Below, one piece after another: positions 11,579 to 23,510 of a stretch of DNA of 60,000 nt; position 1 is the first letter of the stretch; each line of letters opens with the position of its first letter. The DNA comes from Owenia fusiformis (lineage: Eukaryota > Annelida > Polychaeta > Sabellida > Oweniidae). Below the pieces are notes generated by a model. It did not search any database. It was given only the letters and a program-made list of their open reading frames with translations, and had not been told where the DNA came from. The stretch covers positions 684,001 through 744,000 of the forward strand of contig CAIIXF020000001.1 in assembly GCA_903813345.2 (NCBI GenBank). The letters run 5' to 3'. Both the position numbers and the translations under genes were made by a program.

Positions 11579-13297
11579 AAATTGATAGCCAAACGTATAG
11601 AGAAGAGTGTAACATTAAATGTTTTTACCAAACTTATAGAGAGGAGTGTAACATTAAATGTTATTGCCAAACTTATAGAGAGGAGTGTAACATTAAAAGT
11701 TATTACCAAACTTATAGCGAGGAGTGTAACATTAAATGTTATTACCAAACTTATAGAGAGGAGTGGAACATTTAATGTTATTGCCATACTTATAGTGAGG
11801 AGTGTAACATTAAATGTTATTACCAAACTTATAGAGAGGAGTGTAACATTTAATGTTATTGCCAAACTTATAGAGAGGAGTGTAACATTAAATGTTATTA
11901 CCAAACTTATAGCGAGGAGTGTAACATTAAATGTTATTACCAAACTTATAGAGAGGAGTGTAACATTTAATGTTATTGCCAAACTTATAGAGAGGAGTGT
12001 AACATAAAATGTTATTACCAAATTTATAGAGAGAAGTGTAACATTAAATGATATCACTTAACTTATAGAGAGGAGTGTAACATTGAATGTTATTACCAAA
12101 CTTATAGCGAGGAGTGTGACATTGAATGTTATTACCAAACTTATAGAGAGGAGTGTAACATTAAATGTTATTACTAAACTTATAGAGAGGAGTGTAACAT
12201 TGAATGTTATTACCAAACTTATAGAGAGGAGTGTAACATTTAATGTTATTGCCAACTTATAGAGAGGAGTGTAACATTGAATGTTATTACCAAACTTATA
12301 AAGAGGAGTGTAACATTAAATGTTATTACTAAACTTATAGAGAGGAGTGTAACATTGAATGTTATTACCAAACTTATAGAGAGGAGTGTAACATTAAATG
12401 TTATTACTAAACTTATAGAGAGGAGTGTAACATTAAATGTTATTACCAAACTTATAGAGAGGAGTGTAACATTTGTTATTGCCAAACGTATAGAGAAGAG
12501 TGTAACATTTAATGTTATAACCAAACTTATAGAGAGGAGTGTAACATTTAATGTTATTGCCAAACTTATAGAGAGGAGTGTAACATGAAATGTTATTGCC
12601 AAACTTATAAAGAGGAGTGTAACATTTAATGTTATTGCCAAACTTATAGAGAGGAGTGTAACATTAAATGGTATTGCCAAACTTATAGCGAGGAGTGTAA
12701 CATTAAATGTTATTACCAAACTTATAGAGAGGAGTGTAACATTGAATGTTGTTGCCAAACTTATAGAGAGGAGTGTAACATTTAATGTTATTACCAAACT
12801 TATAGAGAGGAGTGTAACATTAAATGTTATTGCCAAACTTATAGTAAAGAGTGTAACATTGAATGTTATTGTCAACTTATAGAGAGGAGTGTAACATTGA
12901 ATGTTATTGCCAAACTTATAGAGAGGAATGTAACATTAAATGTTATTAACAAACTTATAGAGAGGAGTGTAACATTGAATTTTATTGCCAAACTTATAGA
13001 GAAGAGTGTAACATTAAATGTTATCACCAAACTTATAGAGAGGAGTGTAACATTTAATGGTATTGCCAAACTTATAGAGAGAAGTGTAACATTAAATGTT
13101 ATTGCCAAACTTATAGAGAGGAGTGTAACATTGGATGTTATTGCCAAACTTATAGAGAGAAGAGTGTAACATTGAATGTTATTGCCAAACTTATAAAGAG
13201 AAGAGTGTAACATTAAATGTTATTACCAAACTTATAGAGAGGAATGTAACATTAAATGTTATTACCAAACTTATAGAGAGGAGTGTAACATTAAATA
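11579..13297 (+). repeat. 39-bp minisatellite array (about 44 units)
   Basis: Head-to-tail array with unit CTTATAGAGAGGAGTGTAAC followed by ATTAAATGTTATTACCAAA. Variable positions are ATTAAA/ATTTAA/ATTGAA, ACC/GCC and GAGAGG/GCGAGG. Because 39 is a multiple of three, long frames stay open on both strands with a 13-residue period (RSVTLNVITKLIE on +, ISLVITFNVTLLS on -). No initiation context, splice sites or family resemblance supports translation, so these are not annotated as genes. Occasional units carry 1-3 bp indels that shift the frame. Confidence 0.97.
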
Positions 13298-13329
13298 TTT
13301 TGTAGAAAATATTTTGCAAAGTGTGAAAC

Positions 13330-13494
13330 GAATTTAAGCCCAAGACTCAATGCATTGTAGCTGCTTCATTCCACTCAGGCATTGCTTCCTAAACCTTGCA
13401 CTCACGTTGCGCAGACAGATCATGCAACGGTTCGGAAACCACACCTTCATGGTATGATTCAGCAAACAATGCACTGAGTCCAAGGCTTAAATCC
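13330..13494. repeat. Imperfect inverted repeat next to the 39-bp array
   Basis: Arms of about 44 bp, at 13330-13374 and 13451-13494, are imperfect reverse complements. The left arm begins GAATTTAAGCCCAAGACTCA; the right arm, reverse-complemented, begins GGATTTAAGCCTTGGACTCA, and both continue through TGCATTGT. The hairpin-like unit of about 165 bp starts only about 30 bp after the last array unit. It could be a small foldback MITE. Confidence 0.6.
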
Positions 13495-14869
13495 TTAATT
13501 GGCTAAGCTATTGGCAGCTGATTCTTGATGACAGTGATTATTCTTTAGTCAAAAGATATGCACATATGAATGGATTGCAATACATCACAATACCATGTAA
13601 TTATTAGCATTTGTGGAACACCTGATCACAGAATATGCCATTCACAAGGATATACTGGGGACGTGTACATCAATATCATAGTTGGGTGACCAGTTTAAAG
13701 TGTAATCAAATCGTTCAACTGGTATAGGTTTTGTAATGAATGTTTAGGACATATTAAAATTCTATATCTTGAAAGATTTGACATTCGAAGTCCTTTGGGA
13801 AATTAAATGTTACAAGCATTCAGAAATCACTTACCAACAGTAAAATATCGTTTACTATAGCCAACCAGGGAGTGCTGAATTATTAATTAATTGTTTAAGC
13901 TTCCATCAATGTATTATATAAGTCCAAGTTAGATCCTATTATTTCATTAGGTAGGGTATCTGAGGATCTAACATTGAATTACATACTTGATTACATTGTG
14001 ATTGATTGATCAATGTGCAGATGAACTTTAAATCAAGATGCTGTCTATCAGAGGTCAGATGTTTATGGAGAAGGTGAGGTGATATAAAAGAACGAGGGCA
14101 AGATATGATAGCTAGGCAGTGTACTTTGCGAAGAGCATGTTTCTGAGGCAACATGTTTTATTGCGCGATTATAAAATCGGAATTGAATTTTTGTCAAGAG
14201 CATGTTTTGATAAATAGCCTAACAGGATGAATGCGAATTGCGTCACATGATAGCTCTTGAACAAGATCGAAGTCACTTAATAGAATGTCTTAAAGTAATT
14301 CCTTTGTACTATTCATGCGCTACTAGCGGGCAAGAATGCAAAAGAGGAATGCGATATTAGCATTCGGGCTATGTGGGGATAATTTAAGCCAATTTAAATA
14401 GACATGGAAATAAAGAAATATAAGGTATAATGAAATAAAATGTGTTTGCTTTGAGCAGAAATAAATTCCTTGAAAAGATATTCATCTAATGACACACTAT
14501 ATTGGTCCTCAGTACTTTATACAGCAGTTGTTGCCTCAATATTTACAAGGTTGTCATGGTAATGGAAAGACGGGAATCCAAAGTGTTTTATCTTACACGG
14601 AAAAGTCATTGAGATTTCAAATTTTTCTCAAATATGGCTCAAGTAAGAGATCAAAGTTTTGTTTTCCTTTCCGTATGATAACAGGTTTTCAAATTAATTT
14701 AATCAAAACAGAGAAAGATTTGTTTTAAAAACATTATTTTCCTGCTACTGCAAGCAGTACATTTACAATAAGTTTATATTATTTTTATTATAATATTAAA
14801 CATATTAACTTTATTTTTTGCACAGCCCTCGTGAGTTAATCTATTTTGTGTCAAACGAGGATAAATGGC
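13495..14869. other. Non-coding stretch, nothing recognised
   Basis: AT-rich DNA with only short frames. No repeat or transposon end was recognised before the right copy of duplication block 1. Confidence 0.45.
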
Positions 14870-15060
14870 CCTAAGAAGGATAAAGATGACTATTATCAAC
14901 TTGTTTTTGCCATTGAGATAATCAATAAAAACCTCAAATATCCTGATTCTCTAAATTTAAGACAAGCAGCGAATAATGTGTTTCATTACAATCTGTAATT
15001 GCTCTCAAGAGGACAAAACAGTCGCCTTTTAGTTGCTTACAAATGTTTGCTTCGAAAGGA
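14870..15060 (+). repeat. Segmental duplication block 1, right copy
   Basis: Counterpart of 256-470. The common core around 14975-15020 reads AATAATGTGTTTCATTACAA then TCTGTAATTGCTCT; the left copy differs by a few substitutions and short indels. Confidence 0.7.
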
Positions 15061-16004
15061 TTACAAAGATAAAAACGCTCATTAATTTTCCTCCAGGGCA
15101 GATTGCCCTAAAATGTCGAAATGGTTCTAAACGAAGGTGAGTTTGGTTTGACAGAAAAATTATGGCTTGTCCAAGGTGAGTTACTTCAACCAACGATACT
15201 ATCTGCATGTTTTTTATAGAATCTGGTATGTACTTGAGTATAATTGCTCTGACTGCGTTCATTTTCATTCATGTTAATTCTCCCTTTGGCACTTGTGTTT
15301 ACATCTTAATAACATTTTCATTTTGCTTTGGGAACATTTCCTATTTAATGGCTTCTATCAATGGGATAGTTACGTCATAACATTCAAAAATAATTGCCTT
15401 CCGGGGTTCGTTGCAGACAAATGCTATGATGTATTGGTTAAAATGCAGACCTAAATGAAATTGAAGTGGGATATTCTCCGCAACAGGCTTCCAGTCTTGT
15501 CAAAACACATTAAAAACATCGTTGTATTTACTATCCTTATTCTTCCCACGACGGTTTGTATATTTTCCCTTCGCAAAGTACGAATGGTCCACAAATATAT
15601 TCATTAATTACATTCAGTAGTTGTAAACATTCGTTAATCTCAATCTTTTAAAATTAATCTTAAATGGCAACCATTTTAATAACGTTATTCCCACTCATTC
15701 TTTTTTAATTGAGTTTACTATTACTGGAATTGTGTTCTCCATTTGACATGTAAAAATAAAATGATTATTGACTAAATATAGTAATTCCCAAATTGTATTT
15801 CAGGTCAAGTGGGCCCACGATTGTATTCCTTTTGCGTTATCAAGTATTATTTTAGTAACTCTTTATTCTTAATTTTGAACAATCAACGTGGTATCTTGTT
15901 TTTATCTTCCAGAATTTGTTCCACTTCAACTTCCTCAGGCAGTTAAATAACATGTGTTCAACATGACAGGTCAACTCCGTAGTTGTCTAGAAAGGCTTTG
16001 GTTG
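15061..16004. other. Non-coding stretch inside the right duplicated region
   Basis: No gene or repeat recognised. By position it corresponds to the left-copy interval that also holds the 49-bp array, but no clear alignment is visible by eye. Confidence 0.4.
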
Positions 16005-16860
16005 ATTTGTTAACCCAGTACCTGTTGAAAGGACCGTGAAAACCTTACTTTTATGGAAGATGCTATTTCATTTGATCGAAATCGTCTCCTAAGCGCTATA
16101 ACATTTGTTAAAAAGAATAATTAATAGAAAGCTGTAAAATTAAGTTCTTACCTCGCTCTTGTTCAATAGTGTATCTTCTTAGATTATTTTCCCATTTCTT
16201 TATCTGATTTGTTTTGCTAAAATATCTGAATTCACTTGGAATTTTACTATGTGCTTATAAACGTAGCTTGTGCGAAAAAATAATCCCCGTCAATCAATTT
16301 TATTCGTCACGCCTTAAAGTTCTAACTATAAATAAAAGCGATAATTAGCTTTATAATCGTTTCTGTTATATTTTCATTTATTTTATATTCTCATGCTTAG
16401 TGATCCAATCCACATTGCATGAAACATGATAATTTGACGTTCCCGGACTGATCTCTCCAAAACAATGGCAATTCACTCCTCCGATCGATCAGGGTAAAAC
16501 ATGCACGTAAAGCTTTTGGGTTAATGCAATTATATCGATGTAGAATGATGACGATTTCTGATAATGCTCCGAATATAATACAATGAAGGGTTACAACCCA
16601 GTTTAGATGTTGATGTATCCTTGAACATTGCCAATGGATTTTTTAGTAGAGTATCGGACTTGAGATGCATACAAAATTATGTTTTGCATTGATACTCGCT
16701 GTTTTAGTAGATCGATCAGATCATACTTGGGGTAATACACAGTGGAGCATCCTTTACGTAAAAAGGTGATTGTTTTGAAATAATGGACATCCTGTGAAAA
16801 GTGGTATGTATCAAATATTTATCGATGTCCACTCCTATACAAATTGCAATAGAAATGATG
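16005..16860 (+). repeat. Segmental duplication block 2, right copy
   Basis: Counterpart of 5975-6840; the conserved core is at 16360-16580. Differences from the left copy are substitutions and short indels, for example CTAATGTATA versus CGAATATAAT after the core, and a 4-7 bp length change in the ACATAATAATAATT / ACATGATAATT region. Confidence 0.85.
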
Positions 16861-18111
16861 AATATCATTTATATACCATATTCTTTCTATATCCAGGGGC
16901 GGATCTGAAAGCTAACAAGGGGAGGGGCAATTCATTTTATTGAGCAATTCACATCCCATTGATTCTCAAAATGCGTCACCTCTAAGGTCAATCTAACAGA
17001 GTTTTCCCGATATACAAACTACTTTCCAAGACTTGGAACTCTCCCTTAGAAGTTTTGGAACAAACTCTCAAATCTTGATTCAGTTCATATATTAAAGTGT
17101 CTCCCCATCTTAATAACCTTTACATGAAAAACGCGACGATCACAAAACTATGCAAATCATTCTAAAAATCATTTTAGAGGTATGATAGTCTTCATTCATG
17201 ACCATTTTGATAAGTATGTTGACCATTCATCAATCGATATATCAGAACATCGTTAAGGTAGAATACAAGGGCAAGATATTGAAAACACATATCATAAAAT
17301 AACCCCGAAAGACTTAATATATCTTTTGAAAAAATGAACCTTGATGAATGTGTTCTCAACAATAGTACAATAATCCCTTCAGTGGGTATACAGTAGGCAT
17401 TCAACCTAGAGGGTTTATCAAAACACCATTAGGTGGGACACAAGGGCAACATACTGAAACTAACTGAAACTACGAATCATAAAATATCAAAACCATGAAC
17501 AATAGCACTATGATCACCATTATTATGTATACTGTATCTTTAACCTTGGTATCCAATCTAGAGAATATGTCAAAACATCATTAAAGCTAAGGTAGAGCAC
17601 AAAAAACAACAGTTGAAAAGACAAAACCTATATTCGAGCGAAATCTAATTGCGACTTTCCATTGCAATAAAATTTATTAGGCATTATCAAAGAAATTAAA
17701 AGAGATGATAGACTACGAAATGGTCTTAATTTATTTTATATAAATGCTTAACAAGCAGCATTCATCCAAACAAATGACTAGCCAAAACATATTTCCGATT
17801 ATCAGGCTCATTGCTTACATCACATGTTCTAATAGTGTACCCCAATAACAGATTTTGACAAACATATTTTAAGTTACCTATGGTTTAATTGCTTTATTGC
17901 AAATGACACGTGTTTTCTTGTTACCATTGAAAATTGAATACATGTCTGTTTAGAGGGTTGAACATCCTGCTCAGAATTATCTATGGATACCCGGTTTAAA
18001 AGAAATTATGTTCCCCTGGGAATTATGGTCCCCTTTTTGACTATAGTGGGAACTTCAATATGGCCTCCTTTTTTAAACTAAAATGTTTGCTATACTTTCA
18101 TATTGTGTATT
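16861..18111. other. Non-coding stretch with diverged internal repeats
   Basis: At about 17225-17610 a degenerate segment recurs roughly three times at spacings of about 180 and 150 bp. Each copy carries a TCAAAACA-CATTA-GG-ACAAGGGCAA-type string. At 16895 the string CCAGGGGCGGATCTGAAAG resembles one end of many DNA transposons, but no opposite end was found. No gene is seen. Confidence 0.4.
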
Positions 18112-18210
18112 TTCCACACTTAGGACCCTCTCTTATTTCATGTTTGAATTATGTAATAGTGTTAATTCTAAACAATAAAGGTAAAATCAGAGAGGGTCTG
18201 GTTTGTGGAA
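18112..18210. repeat. Short inverted repeat (~99 bp)
   Basis: The left arm TTCCACACTTAGGACCCTCT (18112 onward) pairs with the right arm ending at 18210, which reverse-complemented reads TTCCACAAACCAGACCCTCT. The unit has a loop of about 50 bp and could be a tiny MITE or a hairpin. Confidence 0.55.
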
Positions 18211-18608
18211 GTACCTCATTCTGTAAATGAATGGAGAAGGTCATTCACTGTTTACAACAAAAACACAATAGGGTGTCTTTCAATACAATAGGATTACTAA
18301 CTATTTATGCATGACTGGCAAATGAAGTGACGCTTAGTAGATTAGGACACATTGCAGTTCATATATTGACAAGTCAAATTAAGTCTATCTACAAAACTCA
18401 AGATTTTGATCAAGGTTTTGTGAAAATATGTCAAAATTACTCACTGTAAGAGTTCACATGATGTTATGTATTATACTTAGTGAAGATTCAAATTGCATAA
18501 AATAATTCTGGAATTCCATTTTACCCTTTCAATAATTTTCTTATAGATAAGTTCTTAGAGGTACATTAATGGGTGCGGATCCTTTTCACTATCTAAAAAT
18601 TAATATTA

Positions 18609-19614
18609 CCCCCCTATCACACCAAACTAGTTCTTACCCGTTCTTGCCAGTCCTACGAAAATGTCGTAAAACGGGCTCAATCTGGCTGCGGTCGGGATAT
18701 ATGTCTAAAATACTTAGCTACTTCGTTCATAAACAGTCTTCAATACGTCCATCTCATTCGCAGTTCGTTCAGGTCGCACCACGTCGGTGTGCAACGTAGT
18801 ATAAACCGTCCCTTAGTCTAGAAGGTCATCATGACCTGATTACAGAACGGTATGGTCGCCATCGAATTTTGAATCTATTCAAAATTCTAAATCACATACC
18901 CCGTCCGGGAAAGTCCATGAAGTTCGTAAACAGACCGTAGAACGTTGTAGCTACGTTCATTGAGTTCGCACACAGTTTAAAACCGATTCGGCAACGTTTT
19001 GACGATCACCAGAAAATTTTGAGCATGCTCTAAGTGCTGGAGGACCTACTCGTTCTAGTAGTTTCATGAAGTTTGTAAACAGATCCCAAACGGATTTGAC
19101 GTACTAAGAACCAACTAAGAACCGTTTGGGATCAGTTTACAAACTTCATGAAACTACTAGAACGAGTAGGTCCTCCACAACTCAGAGCATGCTCAAAATT
19201 TTCTGGTGATCGTCAAAACGTTGCCGAATCGGTTTTAAACTGTGTGCGAACTGAATGAACGTAGCTACAACGTTCTACGGTCTGTTTACGAACTTCATGG
19301 ACTCTCCCGGACGGGGAATGTGATTTAGAATTTTGAATCGATTCAAAATTCGATGGCGACCATGCCGTTCTGTTATCAGGTCATGATGACCTTCTAGACT
19401 AAGGGACGGTTTACACTACGTTAAACTCCGACTTGGTGCGGCCTGAACGAACTGCGAATGAGATGGACGTATTGAAGACTGTTTATGAACGAAGTAGCTA
19501 ATTATTTTAGACATATATCCCGACCGCAGCCAGACTGAGCCCGTTTTACGACATTTTCGTAGGACTGGCTAGAACGGGTAAGAACTAGTTTGGTGTGATA
19601 GGGGGGGGGGGGGG
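18609..19614. mobile_element. Foldback element FB1: kilobase-scale palindrome
   Basis: Two arms of about 485 bp (18609-19093 and 19122-19614) are near-perfect reverse complements around a spacer of about 28 bp. Both ends carry a C-run (or G-run) next to TATCACACCAAACTAGTT. The G-run at the right end is 14 long and the C-run at the left is 6. TTA flanks both ends and could be a target duplication or part of the terminus. There is no transposase-like frame, so it would be non-autonomous. The arms are CpG- and CGAACG-rich compared with their AT-rich surroundings. The same arms recur, diverged, in the intron at 48.4-51.0 kb. Confidence 0.9.
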
Positions 19615-21869
19615 TTAGATAGTAAAATTCAGGCTTCAATGAAAATATGAGATTTCTTAAACGGCGGATTTAGAAAATTCTTACTTAAACCTTGATAAAC
19701 ATTATTACATATAAAGGAAGGGGATGAATCAGTGCCTGACGTCTTTCTGAGACGAGGTGTAAAGTATTGACAAAAGACATAATATTTAGAGTGTTAGAGT
19801 GAATACTTCAACTGATAAACCTTCACCATATTCATCATAGACTACTTACATCAATCTGTTTACTGTGATTGGATTTTACCATTCTCAAACTTTATGGCAC
19901 TTTTGTTCTTTCATTTTATGTCAGTAGCCCATCTAGAATAGAGTATCTTGTTTCCAATGAACATTTGTATCCATGTCACGGTTAAATACATAGTTGCTTG
20001 GTTCGTAAAATACTACTTATGCCATGTTGATCGATGCAAAAAGAGAGCATTCATAGCTGATTGAATAAAACTCAAAGCATCAGTCAAGACTTACGCGGAT
20101 CGTTAACTGGATTAGCGGATGGTATTGTGACATCAAAATGTGTTTTGTAGATATTAATTCAATAACTTGTGCTTTATTACGGTTTTCGGAATCCAGATAT
20201 CTGCTAATCTAGTAATACTCAACAGGAAAATTAGGAATAAACGGTATTCTTTGTGATGTATAAAGTAAGGGATAAAAAATTGGAATGATGGCTATATATA
20301 GACTTATAATTAATATCACGAGAATTCTGATCTTGATGTCCTTACTTGGTACAATGTACCATATTTTCATATTTCATACTTCTTATTACTATGACTGTGT
20401 ACGTAAAAAATCATTGTTTGGTATGTTGAGGTCTGTTTGTTGCCTTACAACAGTTGAAGTCTTAATTTTTACTTCCTAACTTTCAACACTTCTGCCTTTC
20501 TCTGTTGGCAGATATCCTATGCCATCACCCTTAACAGTAATAAATATGAAAAATTATGAAATAAAGAACTGAGACTAGATCCAAGCCTACTACACATGTA
20601 CTACAGTAGCACGTATTTTCATTTTTTTTCAGGAGTGTGAACCATATCTTTTATGTGCCTTGATTTTTGCAAAGGGAAAAGTTGAATTCTCAGCGCGTTT
20701 GGTAGGTATTATGGTAATTTAAACCAATGCAGTATAATCAGACGGTAAAGCTTAAATGTAAAACATTTTATCAAACCATAATTCTGTCTGAGACCCGTTT
20801 TTATTAAAGCTACGTGTAATTATTATCTAACGGTTGGATTGTAACCCATAAGGTGTCGTCCAAACAGTGTGACCTCAACATATATTCTTTCAAACAAGCT
20901 ATGGCGTTCATACTCGCCTGGCATTAAATTCAGGCAACTAGGATTTTCAGAAAAGATTGTCGAAATGTCATTCTTTCTTTTAGCTTTCATCATGACCATT
21001 TTCTAGAAAGTCCAACAGTTCTGATTATTATTTCAAATAGCTTTAGGCTATGGTTGTCCCCTTTTCAAATAGATTGGACATTTTCCATCTGAAATCTTCA
21101 GTATAACATCAATTACTTTTGGTCAGATATCTTAATTCTTTTTTGCAATGAGGAAATCTGGATTTTATGGAGCATTGGGATGATTATTGAAAAAACTGCT
21201 TTGGCTCTTTATCAAGTAAACAAGTTAAGCCACAGTGAAGATTGATATAAAGTCATAGTCCCAAAAATAATCTTGGCCAATATAATATCAGTCATATCTT
21301 CAAATGTCGATTCGCCCGTGTGGCTCCATTTACCGACTTTATCACCGGGATAATTCAGTAGCTCTAACAACATTCTAGAATAGCTTGCTATGGCCTTATC
21401 ATTTGAACAGAATTTAGACATAATGCTAGTATTGATTTGTCATTGCTATTTGGCTATTGGTTATTTTTTTCATAAATGCAAAAATGCTGCTTCATGTAAT
21501 TGATTTTTATTGGTGGCTTTGATGTTTCATATATTTCAATTCAAATTGTAAGCGTGTATCTTTTTAATGTTTCCCGTGTGGTTATTTAATTAATAACTCT
21601 ATAAGAGTATCTTGGCTCGACATAAATCAGTGGTTGGAATTCCCTAGATGTTACAACTTAATAGATATAATGCATCCTCTTCATCGTTTCCAATTAAGTC
21701 TTGCCTGAAACCCGTTTTAGTATTATTTTCTGCTTGCAGCCCTTTTCGTTCGTCTTGGACGCGCACTTACTTATTTATTCCGCGTTCGTTCAACGTTTTA
21801 CCGGTGTATAGCATCATTTAGGGTTTTATTTTAAGTTCGTGAAAATAAAATGTAAAGAGACTAGGAAAT
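19615..21869. other. Non-coding stretch, nothing recognised
   Basis: AT-rich DNA. Several short frames exist, but none has exon-like borders or a familiar sequence. Confidence 0.45.
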
Positions 21870-22180
21870 TTATATATATATATATGACACATATCCATTA
21901 ACAATGCTTGTATATCACCCTATTGGAATTTTGAATAACATCCTTTTTCTAGTTTACTCAGCGAATATCCCAGATTCATTGATTTGTGTACTCAGGATGC
22001 CTTAAATGCCCATATCCATTAACACATCGTACAAGTAGTGCAATCTTTGTGGCTACGAATGTTTACAAATAAGAGGATAACCATGAGTGTTAACAGTCTC
22101 TCTCGGTTGAAATGGCAGCAATTCTGCAAAATACGACAACAGTGATGTCTACAATTAATGATGAGCACTGGCTCTTCTTT
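21870..22180 (+). repeat. Segmental duplication block 3, right copy
   Basis: Counterpart of 9940-10190, in the same order and orientation as the other two pairs. Confidence 0.75.
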
Positions 22181-22324
22181 GTACTGTAAAGTCATAATAA
22201 GAACTATTTGATGATACATATGATGATACATTTGACATCTTATAATCAATATGTACAGAGTTTCAAATTAACTTTCACCGATGCTTTCATGTTGGTTTAT
22301 TATTATATTATTTTAAAATCAATC

Positions 22325-22406
22325 GCAGCGGGGGAGAATACCAGCAGCGGGGGAGAATACCAGCAGTGGGGGAGAATACCAGCAGCGGGGGAGAATACCA
22401 GCAGCG
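22325..22406 (+). repeat. 19-bp tandem repeat, 4.3 units
   Basis: Four exact-length units of GCAGCGGGGGAGAATACCA (one with CAGTGG), at 22325, 22344, 22363 and 22382, then a six-base partial. It is GC-rich within AT-rich DNA. Confidence 0.95.
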
Positions 22407-22487
22407 TCGTGAACCCGATCGCAATCATACTAGTTATAACCTGTTAGTCCATAAAGAAACAAATCAAGAAGGACCAAAGAAGTTGCA

Positions 22488-22700
22488 TCGGCGTAGCCAG
22501 AGGGGCACCCCTTCCCCGATAACCAAATAGAACCATAGGATGGAAATGAACAGAGCTTTTAAATGCTTTTTATTTGAAACTTCTAGCTCAATGTACGTTG
22601 AATGAAGTTGAATCAACGTTTGTAAAAATTCAAAACAAAGCTTTAAAAAGAATTTCAGCTCGCTTATGCCAAGATCGCACCCCCTGACTGAAAACCGAAT
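22488..22700. mobile_element. Possible decayed DNA-transposon end
   Basis: The string GGCGTAGCCAGAGGGGCA near 22491 resembles the terminus seen at many hAT-like or MITE insertions in animal genomes. No matching inverted end was located with confidence, so class and limits are guesses. Confidence 0.25.
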
Positions 22701-22804
22701 TTTTTTGCGATCTCCTGAGTGAAAGCTAAATACACCCCGGAGTTGTCATATTAAAAGTAAGTATGATATGAAACATTAAAAATACATATTTAATACGATC
22801 AACA

Positions 22805-23510
22805 AGTGAGACAACCGAGACTACGTCAACTGGAACAATGGCCCACCAGATCCAAATGTAAGTGAGACAGTCGACTCTATGACAACTGAAGCAATGACCC
22901 ACCAAGCCCAAACGTAAGTGAAACAATCGAGCCTATGACAACTGAAGGAATGGCCAACCAAGTCCAAACGTAAGTGAGACAATCGAGACTACGACAACTG
23001 AAGCAATGGCCCACCAAGTCCAAACGTAAGTGAGACAGTCGAGTCTACGACAACTGAAGCAATGGCCCACCAAGTCCAAACGTAAGTGAGACAATCGAGA
23101 CTACGACAACTGAAGCAATGGCCCACCAAGTCCAAACGTAAGTGAGACAGTCGAGTCTACGACAACTGAAGCAATGGCCCACCAAGTCCAAACGTAAGTG
23201 AGACAATCGAGTCTACGACAACTGAAGCAATGGCCCACCAAGTCCAAACGTAAGTGAGACAGTCGAGTCTACGACAACTGGAGCAATGGCCCACCAAGTC
23301 CAAACGTAAGTGAGACAGTCGAGTCTACGACAACTGGAGCAATGGCCCACCAAGTCCAAACGTAAGTGAGACAGTCGAGTCTACGACAACTGGAGCAATG
23401 GCCCACCAAGTCCAAACGTAAGTGAGACAGTCGAGTCTACGACAACTGGAGCAATGGCCCACCAAGTCCAAAGGTAAGTGAGACAGTCGAGCCTATGACA
23501 ACTAAAGTAA
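22805..23510 (+). repeat. 56-bp tandem array (12 units plus partial)
   Basis: Units start every 56 bp exactly from 22805 to 23477. The unit reads AGTGAGACAGTCGAGTCTAC, then GACAACTGAAGCAATGGCCC, then ACCAAGTCCAAACGTA. The first three units are the most diverged and the inner units are near-identical, as expected from recent homogenisation of the centre. There is no coding potential beyond repeat frames. Confidence 0.97.

Noticed and set aside
11545-13213. Hydrophobic repeat proteins on the minus strand of the 39-bp array
   Set aside because: Same openness on the opposite strand, no start or splice context; kept only as an observation.
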